Source: Oscillospiraceae bacterium (GTDB taxonomy: Bacteria > Bacillota_A > Clostridia > Oscillospirales > Ruminococcaceae). Taken from it: a stretch of 5,014 bases of DNA. The stretch is from NCBI GenBank assembly GCA_018109965.1, contig JAGBFE010000366.1, positions 1 through 5,014 of the forward strand, read 5' to 3'. A program made the position numbers and the translations under genes. The stretch's first letter is position 1, and every line of letters starts with the position of its first letter. Positions 1 through 5,014 of this stretch are shown one piece after another. Below the pieces are notes generated by a model. The model searched no databases. It was given only the letters and a program-made list of their open reading frames with translations, and was not told the DNA's origin.

Positions 1-473
1 ACCGCTTTGATAACAGCCTCTGAAATCTGTGACCATTCTATCTGCAGTGAGTTCATTGCTTCTTCGGTCAGATGGAATCTTGCCGACAGGTCAGCAACAA
101 TCTGAGGCAGTCTGTCATATACATCCTGCAGCTGTGCAATAATCATCTGCAGTGTGCGGGCAAGTTCCGGAACTACGATAAACATTACAAGGTATATCAC
201 CAGAACAACTGCAACAATGGTAAATATGAAAGCAAGAGGCCTTTTGGCTTTTCCGATGTTTTTAAATCTTGAAAAATAATGTTCTTCGATAAATTTCATC
301 GGAACATTGATGACAAACGCCATTGCGCCGCCAACCGCAAAAACACTTAAGATGCTCCAAAGATATGAAACACCCGACAGCACAAGTCTGAATTCTTTGA
401 GTACAAAGTAGAACAGTATTGCAGCAAAAACAATATGCAGTATGCTTTTTATCTGTTTTTTATTGAAATCCAT
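1..473 (-). CDS. AI-2E family transporter, N-terminal part (cut by window edge)
   Basis: This minus-strand reading frame starts at the ATG at 473-471 and stays open to base 1, giving 157 codons of a protein that continues outside the window. The start is supported by AAAAGGA (complement of 481-487), 7 nt upstream. Three hydrophobic segments are visible, at about residues 11-25, 37-57 and 80-102. A basic and acidic loop (about 59-79) separates the second and third, and a long amphipathic, non-membrane stretch follows (about 103-157). The segment INVPMKFIE (residues 55-63) resembles the N-terminal region of Firmicutes AI-2E family (PF01594) permeases, which usually have about 350-400 residues. 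Members export autoinducer-2, act as Na+/H+ antiporters or have unknown substrates, so the substrate here cannot be named. It is transcribed divergently from the malic enzyme gene. Family assignment is fairly secure; function is not. Confidence 0.8.
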   Translation of the reverse strand, partial: MDFNKKQIKSILHIVFAAILFYFVLKEFRLVLSGVSYLWSILSVFAVGGAMAFVINVPMKFIEEHYFSRFKNIGKAKRPLAFIFTIVAVVLVIYLVMFIVVPELARTLQMIIAQLQDVYDRLPQIVADLSARFHLTEEAMNSLQIEWSQISEAVIKA

Positions 474-544
474 ATATATTTCCTTTTAGCTTTTAACAAT
501 CTTTCGGTTATAATAAATCATTTTTGTGTGTTATATATATGAAA

Positions 545-573
545 ATATTATCAGAGTTTTTAATAATTTTCAA
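545..573 (-). promoter_or_regulatory. Predicted sigma-A promoter for the AI-2E transporter
   Basis: Read on the minus strand, TTGAAA (complement of 568-573) is followed after exactly 17 nt by TAATAT (complement of 545-550). The predicted transcript would begin near 538 and have a leader of about 65 nt before the ATG at 473. The region is AT-rich, so chance matches are likely, but this is the best spaced pair on this strand upstream of the gene. Confidence 0.45.
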
Positions 574-600
574 TGCAGTTCAATGTAAATTCAGACTGCA
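574..600. repeat. 6-bp inverted repeat between the divergent promoters
   Basis: TGCAGT at 574-579 and its exact reverse complement ACTGCA at 595-600 are separated by 15 nt, so the half-site centres lie 21 bp apart, about two helical turns. The repeat sits between the back-to-back -35 boxes at 568-573 (minus) and 617-622 (plus). That is a plausible place for a regulator serving both promoters, but 6-bp arms can arise by chance and no known operator is recognised. Confidence 0.25.
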
Positions 601-616
601 AAAAAACATCTTTCCG

Positions 617-645
617 TTTACAATACACATTGTTTTTGCTAAAAT
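617..645 (+). promoter_or_regulatory. Predicted sigma-A promoter for the malic enzyme gene
   Basis: TTTACA at 617-622 and TAAAAT at 640-645 are separated by exactly 17 nt. Each box differs from consensus (TTGACA, TATAAT) at only one position. The predicted start is near 652, giving a leader of roughly 48 nt that contains the inverted repeat at 658-678 and the ribosome binding site at 686-691. Confidence 0.65.
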
Positions 646-657
646 GAAAACAGTAAA

Positions 658-678
658 ACATATTGGTGAGCAATATGT
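658..678 (+). repeat. Perfect 8-bp inverted repeat in the malic enzyme leader
   Basis: ACATATTG (658-665) and CAATATGT (671-678) are exact reverse complements flanking the 5-nt loop GTGAG. The repeat begins about 6 nt after the predicted transcription start and ends 7 nt before the ribosome binding site AAGGAG (686-691). It may be a DNA operator that blocks initiation or early elongation, or an RNA hairpin at the 5' end that affects mRNA stability. It has no U-tract and is AT-rich, so it is not a terminator. Confidence 0.5.
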
Positions 679-699
679 ATATTTCAAGGAGATATTCGT

Positions 700-1872
700 A
701 TGGATAAAAGAGAATATGCACTTAATGCCCACAAACAATGGGCAGGCAAAATTGAAGTTGTTTCCCGCGCAAAGGTGACAAACCGTGAAGAACTTGCAGT
801 GGCTTACACCCCAGGTGTCGCCGAACCCTGCATTGAAATAAACAAAGACGAAAGCAAGGCCTATGACTACACAAGAAAATCCAATCTTGTAGCAGTTATC
901 ACAAACGGCACTGCCGTGCTCGGCCTTGGTGATATTGGCCCTGCTGCAGGTATGCCTGTTATGGAGGGCAAGTGCGTGCTGTTCAAGGAATTTGCAGGTG
1001 TTGATGCTTTCCCTATCTGCGTTGACAGCAAGGACCCTGACGAACTTGTAAACATCATTTACAAAATTTCCAAAAGCTTTGGCGGCATAAACCTTGAAGA
1101 CATCGGTGCACCAACCTGCTTTGAAGTTGAAAGACGCCTTAAAGAGATGTGCGATATTCCTGTTTTCCACGATGACCAGCACGGCACTGCAATTGTTGTA
1201 ACCGCAGCAATGCTCAACGCAGCAAAGCTCAAAGGCAAAAAGCCCAGTGAACTCCGTGTTGTGCTCAACGGTGCAGGTGCAGCAGGCATCTCCATTGCAA
1301 GACTGCTTATGACCGCCGGCTTTACAGATATGACCCTGTGTGACATTTTTGGCATCCTCGTTGAAGGCGGCCAGGCAAACACAGATGCACAGCGCGAAAT
1401 GGCAAAAATCACCAATCGCGAAAAACGCACAGGCACGCTGGCAGATGCAATGAAAGGCGCAGATGTGTTTATCGGTGTTTCACGCGGCAACCTTGTAAGT
1501 GAAGAAATGGTTGATTCCATGAACGATAAGCCTGTTATTCTTGCAATGGCAAACCCTACACCGGAAATTATGCCAGACAAGGCACTTGCTGCCGGTGCAT
1601 ACATTGTTGGTACAGGCCGCAGTGACTTTCCTAACCAGATAAACAATGTGCTTGTTTTCCCGGGTATATTCAAAGGTGCTTTGAAGGTGAGAGCTACAGA
1701 CATCACCGAAAGCATGAAAATTGCCGCTGCAAAAGCAATTGCTTCGGTTGTCAAGGATGATGAACTTAACCCTGAATACATCATTCCTGACCCGTTTAAC
1801 CCTTGTGTTGCTGATGTTGTTGCAAATGCTGTTGCACAGGAAGCTATTGCCCTTGGTATAAACAGAATTTAA
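700..1872 (+). CDS. NAD(P)-dependent malic enzyme, short bacterial form
   Basis: The 390-residue cytoplasmic enzyme should decarboxylate (S)-malate oxidatively to pyruvate and CO2, reducing NAD+ or NADP+. The N-terminal malic domain covers about residues 15-148 and holds YTPGVAEPC with the catalytic Tyr36, the catalytic Lys91 in MEGKCVLF, and the metal ligands Glu133-Asp134 (LEDIGAP) and Asp159 (FHDDQHGTA). The Rossmann domain (about 160-385) has GAGAAG at 191-196, ANPTPEI at 284-290 and [13 protein letters not shown] at 304-316. Asp215 ends the second strand, where an acidic residue usually favours NAD over NADP; this cofactor preference is inferred. Length matches the roughly 390-residue form, with no C-terminal phosphotransacetylase-like domain as in MaeB. 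AAGGAG (686-691), 8 nt before the ATG, fixes the start. It is monocistronic, between its own promoter and a strong terminator. Confidence 0.96.
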   Translation: MDKREYALNAHKQWAGKIEVVSRAKVTNREELAVAYTPGVAEPCIEINKDESKAYDYTRKSNLVAVITNGTAVLGLGDIGPAAGMPVMEGKCVLFKEFAGVDAFPICVDSKDPDELVNIIYKISKSFGGINLEDIGAPTCFEVERRLKEMCDIPVFHDDQHGTAIVVTAAMLNAAKLKGKKPSELRVVLNGAGAAGISIARLLMTAGFTDMTLCDIFGILVEGGQANTDAQREMAKITNREKRTGTLADAMKGADVFIGVSRGNLVSEEMVDSMNDKPVILAMANPTPEIMPDKALAAGAYIVGTGRSDFPNQINNVLVFPGIFKGALKVRATDITESMKIAAAKAIASVVKDDELNPEYIIPDPFNPCVADVVANAVAQEAIALGINRI

Positions 1873-1890
1873 ATTAAACATTTTGCACGG

Positions 1891-1922
1891 AACTTGCCCA
1901 CAATTTTTGGGCAAGTTTTTTT
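1891..1922 (+). terminator. Rho-independent terminator after the malic enzyme gene
   Basis: AACTTGCCCA (1891-1900) pairs perfectly with TGGGCAAGTT (1908-1917) around the 7-nt loop CAATTTT. The stem runs directly into a run of seven T at 1916-1922. It begins 18 nt after the malic enzyme stop codon and separates that gene from the peptidase unit. Confidence 0.93.
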
Positions 1923-1931
1923 GTTGTTTGG

Positions 1932-1952
1932 CTTGTTAATTATTTTGACAAG
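1932..1952. repeat. Imperfect inverted repeat over the M42 promoter, possible operator
   Basis: CTTGTTAA (1932-1939) and TTGACAAG (1945-1952) are reverse complements with one mismatch (1937 against 1947) and a 5-bp centre (1940-1944). The left arm contains the -35 box and the right arm fills the promoter spacer, so a bound protein would block RNA polymerase. The half-site resembles the Rex redox-repressor half (TTGTTAA), but the Rex consensus has a 4-bp centre. The regulator is therefore unassigned. Confidence 0.4.
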
Positions 1953-1961
1953 GCATATAAT
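1933..1961 (+). promoter_or_regulatory. Predicted sigma-A promoter of the M42-M3 peptidase unit
   Basis: TTGTTA (1933-1938) and a perfect TATAAT (1956-1961) are separated by 17 nt. Transcription should start near 1968 and give a leader of about 30 nt to the ATG at 1998. A perfect TTGACA at 1945-1950 lies only 5 nt before the -10, so it cannot act as the -35 for that box; it is better explained as half of the overlapping inverted repeat. Confidence 0.65.
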
Positions 1962-1997
1962 GAAAACAGTTGAAACCAACCGAAAAGAGGTATCATT

Positions 1998-3074
1998 ATG
2001 ATAAATATTGAAATGATTAAGGATATGACCAATGCTTTTGGGCCGTCAGGCTTTGAACACGACGTGACAAAGGTTGCCGCAAAATACACAAGCAGTTATC
2101 CCGTAAAAAAAGATTATATGCAGAACTTTTATGTGAACTTTGATGCCGGCACAGACAAACCCGTTGTTATGCTGGACAGCCACACCGACGAGGTTGGTTT
2201 TATGGTACAGGCAGTTTTGCCAAACGGACTTTTAAAGATATTGCCAATCGGCGGCTGGGTGCCAAGCAATGTGCCTGCCCACACATTTATCATAAAAAAC
2301 AGCAAAGGTGAATATCACCGCGCAATTTCCACATCAAAACCGCCTCACTTTTCTTCTGCCGCAGAACTCAGCAAACCCCTTGATGTATATGCTGATATCC
2401 AGCTTGACCTTGGTGTGACAGACAGAAGCCAGGTTTTTGACGTGTTCGGTATTCAGGTTGGTGACCCTGTTGCACCTGAAGTTTATTTTGACTATAACGA
2501 AAAAACAGGCGTGATGTTTGGCAAAGCCTTTGACAACCGCCTTGGCTGCTGCTGTATCATTGAAGTTATGAAACGCCTTGAAAACAGAACAGATCTGCCC
2601 GTACACGTTACTGGTGCACTTGCAAGCCAGGAAGAGGTTGGCATGCGCGGCGCAAAGGTAACTGCACAGACAGTCAAGCCTGAGTTTTCCATCACTTTTG
2701 AAGGCACACCTGCCGATGACTTATACTTTGACAGTTATACTGCACAGGGTGCACTGGGCAAAGGTGCACAGATAAGACATCTGGACAACGGCATGATATC
2801 CAACCCTCAGTTCATAGCATTTGCAAGAGAACTGTGTGAAAAATACAACATCAAGGCACAGTATGCCGTGCGCAAAGGCGGCAGCACCAATGCAAGCAGC
2901 ATTCACCTTGCAAACGAAGGCTGCCCCTGCCTTGTAATCGGCGTTCCAAGCCGTTTTGCACATACCCATTACGGCTATGCACATATTGACGATATGGAAG
3001 CTGCTGTGGAACTTGCAGTACGAGTGATTGAAAATCTGACCCCTGAAAAAATCAAAGAAGTTTTTGACGTATAA
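1998..3074 (+). CDS. M42 family metallo-aminopeptidase
   Basis: The 358-residue cytoplasmic enzyme should remove N-terminal residues from peptides. M42 members form large dodecameric shells with two metal ions per subunit, and relatives are often misnamed endoglucanase M or cellulase. Visible residues in family order are His62 and Asp64 (HTDEVG), bridging Asp179 (AFDNRLG), catalytic base Glu212 and ligand Glu213 (SQEEVG), Glu235 (FEGTPADD) at the position usually held by Asp, and His322 (PSRFAHT). The usual GGTDA motif reads GSTNA at 295-299. Three consecutive cysteines (184-186) lie just after the bridging Asp. Length is normal for the family and there is no signal peptide. AGAGG (1986-1990), 7 nt before the ATG, supports the start. 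The gene is first in a two-gene unit with an M3 endopeptidase 29 nt downstream, which fits peptide breakdown. Exact specificity is unknown. Confidence 0.93.
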   Translation: MINIEMIKDMTNAFGPSGFEHDVTKVAAKYTSSYPVKKDYMQNFYVNFDAGTDKPVVMLDSHTDEVGFMVQAVLPNGLLKILPIGGWVPSNVPAHTFIIKNSKGEYHRAISTSKPPHFSSAAELSKPLDVYADIQLDLGVTDRSQVFDVFGIQVGDPVAPEVYFDYNEKTGVMFGKAFDNRLGCCCIIEVMKRLENRTDLPVHVTGALASQEEVGMRGAKVTAQTVKPEFSITFEGTPADDLYFDSYTAQGALGKGAQIRHLDNGMISNPQFIAFARELCEKYNIKAQYAVRKGGSTNASSIHLANEGCPCLVIGVPSRFAHTHYGYAHIDDMEAAVELAVRVIENLTPEKIKEVFDV

Positions 3075-3103
3075 AATTTAATTTACATAAAAGGAGATTA
3101 AGT

Positions 3104-4792
3104 ATGAAATTCAATGACATTCCTTATTCCCGTCCCGATGTTGATGCAATGATAATCCGCATCAATCAGTATGCTGCAGATTTTGCAAAAGCAGAAAATG
3201 CACAGCAGCAGCTGGAAATTTTCAAGGCTGTTGAAAAAGAAAAAAGTGTTTTCGGCACTGCAAGAGGTGTTGTAAACATCCGCAACAGTGTAAATATGCA
3301 CGATGAATTTTATGCTGCCGAACAGTCATTCTTTGACAGCTGCGGTCCAAAGGCAATGCAGTGTTTCAATGCTTTTTCCAAGGCAATGCTTGACAGCAGA
3401 TTTATTGATGAACTTACAGAAGAACTTGGTACCAACTATTTTAACGGTCTCAAGGCACAGCAGAAAACTTTCAGCCCTGAAATTATGGACCTTATGGCAG
3501 AAGAAAACGCACTGACAGGCCAGTATCAGTCTCTCACCGCAGGTGCACAGATTGAATTTGACGGCAAAATTCTCAACCTTTCACAGCTTTCTCCTTATAC
3601 ACAGGTAGCTGACCGTGCAGTGCGAAAAGCAGCAACTGAAGCTTTGGGCAAATTCTTTGACGACCACAGAGAAGAATTTGATACAATCTATGATAAGCTG
3701 GTTAAAAACCGCCACCAGCAGGCTTTGAAGCTTGGCTTTGACAACTTTGCACAGGTGATGTATCTCAAAAAGAACCGCCCTTACACAATTGAAGACGTTG
3801 CCGCTTTCCGTCAGCAGGTGCTGGAAGTTATGGTGCCTAAAAACGTGGAATACAAAAAACAGCAGGCAGAAGCTATCGGCGTTGGTGACGATTTTAAATT
3901 CTACGATGACGGCTTTGATTTCCCTGACGGCAACCCAATGCCAAAATATCCATTGGATGAACTTGTAAAACGTGCACAGCAGATGTATTCTGAACTTGCA
4001 CCAGAAACAAAGGAAATGTTTGACCTTATGGTTGAAAACGAACTGTTTGACCTTGATGCAAAAGCAGGCAAACGCCCTGGCGGCTACTGTGCAACAATCA
4101 GCGAATACGGCTATCCTTTTATCTTTGCGAACTCCAACGGCACAGCAGGTGACATTGACACCCTGACACACGAAGCAGGCCATGCACTTGCAAGCTACTA
4201 TGGTTCCCGCAATATTGAATATCCATCCCTGCGTCACGCTTCTGCAGAAGGTGCCGAAACACATTCCATCGGTATGGAATTTCTGACAAGCCCATGGCAC
4301 CACCTGTTCTTTGAGGAAGACACAGCAAAATATCAGGAAAGCCATACAAAGAAAGCAAGCTACTTTATCCCTTACGGCGTAATCGTTGACTATTTCCAGG
4401 AGCTTGTTTATACACATCCAGACTGGACACCTGATGAAAGAAATGCTGCCTGGCTGGAACTTGAACACACCTTCCGCCCATATCTTGACTTTGGCGACCT
4501 GCCTTGCTTCAGCCGCGGTGCAGGCTGGCAGAAACAGCTGCATATCTACACAATTCCGTTCTACTACATCGAATACTCACTTGCCCATATCCTTGCATTG
4601 CAGATTTACGCAATGTTCCTTGAAAATCCTGAAGCAACCTGGGAAAAATATATGAAATTCCTTAAAGTTGGCGGCAAGATGAACATTGTTGACACCATCA
4701 GACATGCTGATATGCTGAGTCCGTTTGAACCGGGCTGTGTAAAAGCCACATGCGAACCAATCTACAAGGTTGTGGACAGTCTCAACAAATAA
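3104..4792 (+). CDS. M3 family zinc oligoendopeptidase (first of two tandem paralogs)
   Basis: The 562-residue cytoplasmic enzyme should cut short peptides internally. The zinc site is HEAGH at residues 356-360 plus Glu385 in AEGAETHSIGMEF; the 24 residues between His360 and Glu385 fit M3 spacing. His480 and the tyrosines of YTIPFYYIEY (482-491) match the C-terminal substrate and transition-state region of the family. The first 150 or so residues are mostly helical with no signal peptide; the Peptidase_M3 domain fills about 160-555. Size and motifs fit the M3 oligoendopeptidases related to but distinct from PepF (TIGR02289-like). AAGGAG (3091-3096), 7 nt before the ATG, supports the start. 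Only 29 nt separate it from the M42 gene, with no terminator or clear promoter, so the two are probably co-transcribed. The following gene encodes a paralog. Confidence 0.95.
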   Translation: MKFNDIPYSRPDVDAMIIRINQYAADFAKAENAQQQLEIFKAVEKEKSVFGTARGVVNIRNSVNMHDEFYAAEQSFFDSCGPKAMQCFNAFSKAMLDSRFIDELTEELGTNYFNGLKAQQKTFSPEIMDLMAEENALTGQYQSLTAGAQIEFDGKILNLSQLSPYTQVADRAVRKAATEALGKFFDDHREEFDTIYDKLVKNRHQQALKLGFDNFAQVMYLKKNRPYTIEDVAAFRQQVLEVMVPKNVEYKKQQAEAIGVGDDFKFYDDGFDFPDGNPMPKYPLDELVKRAQQMYSELAPETKEMFDLMVENELFDLDAKAGKRPGGYCATISEYGYPFIFANSNGTAGDIDTLTHEAGHALASYYGSRNIEYPSLRHASAEGAETHSIGMEFLTSPWHHLFFEEDTAKYQESHTKKASYFIPYGVIVDYFQELVYTHPDWTPDERNAAWLELEHTFRPYLDFGDLPCFSRGAGWQKQLHIYTIPFYYIEYSLAHILALQIYAMFLENPEATWEKYMKFLKVGGKMNIVDTIRHADMLSPFEPGCVKATCEPIYKVVDSLNK

Positions 4793-4817
4793 TGCTGTAC
4801 AGACATATGTAAATTAT

Positions 4818-4854
4818 AAAACACACAGGCCGTAAAAAACCTGTGTGTTTTTTT
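4818..4854 (+). terminator. Rho-independent terminator after the M42-M3 unit
   Basis: ACACACAGG (4821-4829) pairs perfectly with CCTGTGTGT (4840-4848) around a 10-nt A-rich loop. Three A residues at 4818-4820 can extend the stem into the T run at 4848-4854. It begins about 25 nt after the stop codon of the first M3 gene, so the second M3 gene is normally a separate transcription unit. Confidence 0.92.
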
Positions 4855-4868
4855 GATACAAATGCACA

Positions 4869-4897
4869 TTGAATAATAAAAATTGATTGTATATAAT
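4869..4897 (+). promoter_or_regulatory. Predicted sigma-A promoter P1 of the second M3 gene
   Basis: TTGAAT (4869-4874) and a perfect TATAAT (4892-4897) are separated by 17 nt. The predicted start is near 4904, giving a leader of about 36 nt. It lies just after the terminator at 4818-4854. Confidence 0.65.
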
Positions 4898-4911
4898 TAA
4901 ACCAGTATAAA
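4883..4911 (+). promoter_or_regulatory. Possible overlapping promoter P2 of the second M3 gene
   Basis: TTGATT (4883-4888) and TATAAA (4906-4911) are also separated by 17 nt, shifted 14 nt from P1. Its -35 lies in the P1 spacer and its -10 just beyond the predicted P1 start. P1 has the better -10, so P2 may be minor or a chance match in AT-rich DNA. Confidence 0.4.
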
Positions 4912-4939
4912 AATGTTTTGACACCGAAAGGAGAAACTT

Positions 4940-5014
4940 ATGAAATTTACAGAAATGCCTTACAGCCGCCCCGATGTGCAGGCACTTATGGCAAAATACC
5001 GCGAACTTAAAGAC
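4940..5014 (+). CDS. Second M3 family oligoendopeptidase, N-terminal 25 codons (cut by window edge)
   Basis: The frame opens at the ATG at 4940 and is still open at the last base. Its start MKFTEMPYSRPDVQA matches MKFNDIPYSRPDVDA of the preceding M3 oligoendopeptidase at 11 of 15 positions, after which similarity drops. The shared PYSRPDV stretch is encoded with several different synonymous codons, so this is an old, diverged duplication rather than a recent copy. A strong ribosome binding site AAAGGAG (4927-4933) lies 6 nt before the ATG. The catalytic domain lies outside the window, so activity cannot be judged; it is likely a complete zinc endopeptidase of about 560 residues. It has its own promoter region and is separated from its paralog by a terminator. 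Confidence 0.85.
   Translation, partial: MKFTEMPYSRPDVQALMAKYRELKD

Noticed and set aside
72..272. A 66-codon plus-strand open frame at the left edge.
   Set aside because: It is antisense to the AI-2E family transporter, whose minus-strand frame is open over the whole 473 nt, with three membrane segments and a good ribosome binding site.
481..500. TTGTTAA on the minus strand (complement of 493-499) as a Rex-type site near the transporter start.
   Set aside because: Only one half-site matches; the second half is poor, so it does not form the required inverted repeat.
524..778. An 84-codon plus-strand open frame in the divergent spacer.
   Set aside because: It overlaps the start of the malic enzyme gene in another frame, covers promoter-like AT-rich DNA, and has no convincing ribosome binding site.
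580..1182. A 200-codon minus-strand open frame spanning the intergenic region and the malic enzyme start.
   Set aside because: It overlaps the promoter, ribosome binding site and first 160 codons of a secure gene, and its translation resembles no known family.
1059..1784. A 241-codon open frame on the minus strand.
   Set aside because: It is antisense to the malic enzyme gene, with Ser/Pro/Ala-rich low-complexity translation and no family resemblance. The plus-strand frame has every malic enzyme motif.
1945..1961. TTGACA followed by TATAAT as a consensus promoter.
   Set aside because: The spacer is only 5 nt, far from the required 16-18. TTGTTA at 1933-1938 gives the correct 17-nt spacing to the same -10.
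3581..4543. A long open frame (320 codons) on the minus strand.
   Set aside because: It lies wholly inside the M3 gene, which has intact zinc-site motifs. Its translation is Cys/Phe/Val-rich with no recognisable domain, and it arises from the codon bias of the true gene.
4803..4810. ACATATGT palindrome after the first M3 gene.
   Set aside because: An 8-bp AT-rich palindrome without loop or context is expected by chance and is separate from the terminator just downstream.

Overview
The window looks like a stretch of a low-GC, Gram-positive chromosome, most likely a gut-type Clostridia (Oscillospiraceae/Lachnospiraceae-like). This rests on the AT-rich spacers, strong AAGGAG-type ribosome binding sites 6-8 nt from each ATG, near-consensus sigma-A promoters, U-tract terminators and the protein families present. 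No rRNA or marker gene is present, so the taxonomy is an inference.

Layout. (1) Positions 1-473, minus strand: the N-terminal 157 codons of an AI-2E-family membrane transporter, cut by the window edge. (2) Positions 474-699: a divergent intergenic region with one promoter facing each way, a 6-bp inverted repeat between the two -35 boxes, and a perfect 8-bp inverted repeat in the predicted leader of the next gene. (3) Positions 700-1872, plus: a complete short-form malic enzyme (390 aa) with all expected catalytic residues, closed by a strong terminator at about 1891-1922. (4) Positions 1998-3074 and 3104-4792, plus: a two-gene unit of an M42-family metallo-aminopeptidase (358 aa) and an M3-family zinc oligoendopeptidase (562 aa). 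It is driven by a promoter at 1933-1961 whose -35 and spacer lie inside an imperfect inverted repeat, and it is ended by a terminator at about 4818-4854. (5) Positions 4940-5014, plus: the first 25 codons of a second M3-family oligoendopeptidase, paralogous to the one before it, with its own tandem overlapping promoters.

Together the right half is a small intracellular peptide-degradation locus. M3 enzymes cut short peptides internally and M42 enzymes trim residues from the amino end, so the pair would turn imported peptides into amino acids. The malic enzyme (malate to pyruvate plus CO2, with reduced nicotinamide cofactor) is a neighbour in its own transcription unit; a functional link through amino-acid carbon or redox is possible but not shown.

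I found no mobile element, CRISPR array, tRNA, rRNA or clearly new system. The points most worth checking are the tandem M3 paralogs under separate control, the operator-like repeat over the M42 promoter, the overlapping promoters of the second M3 gene, the leader hairpin of the malic enzyme gene, and the divergent active-site motifs of the M42 enzyme.
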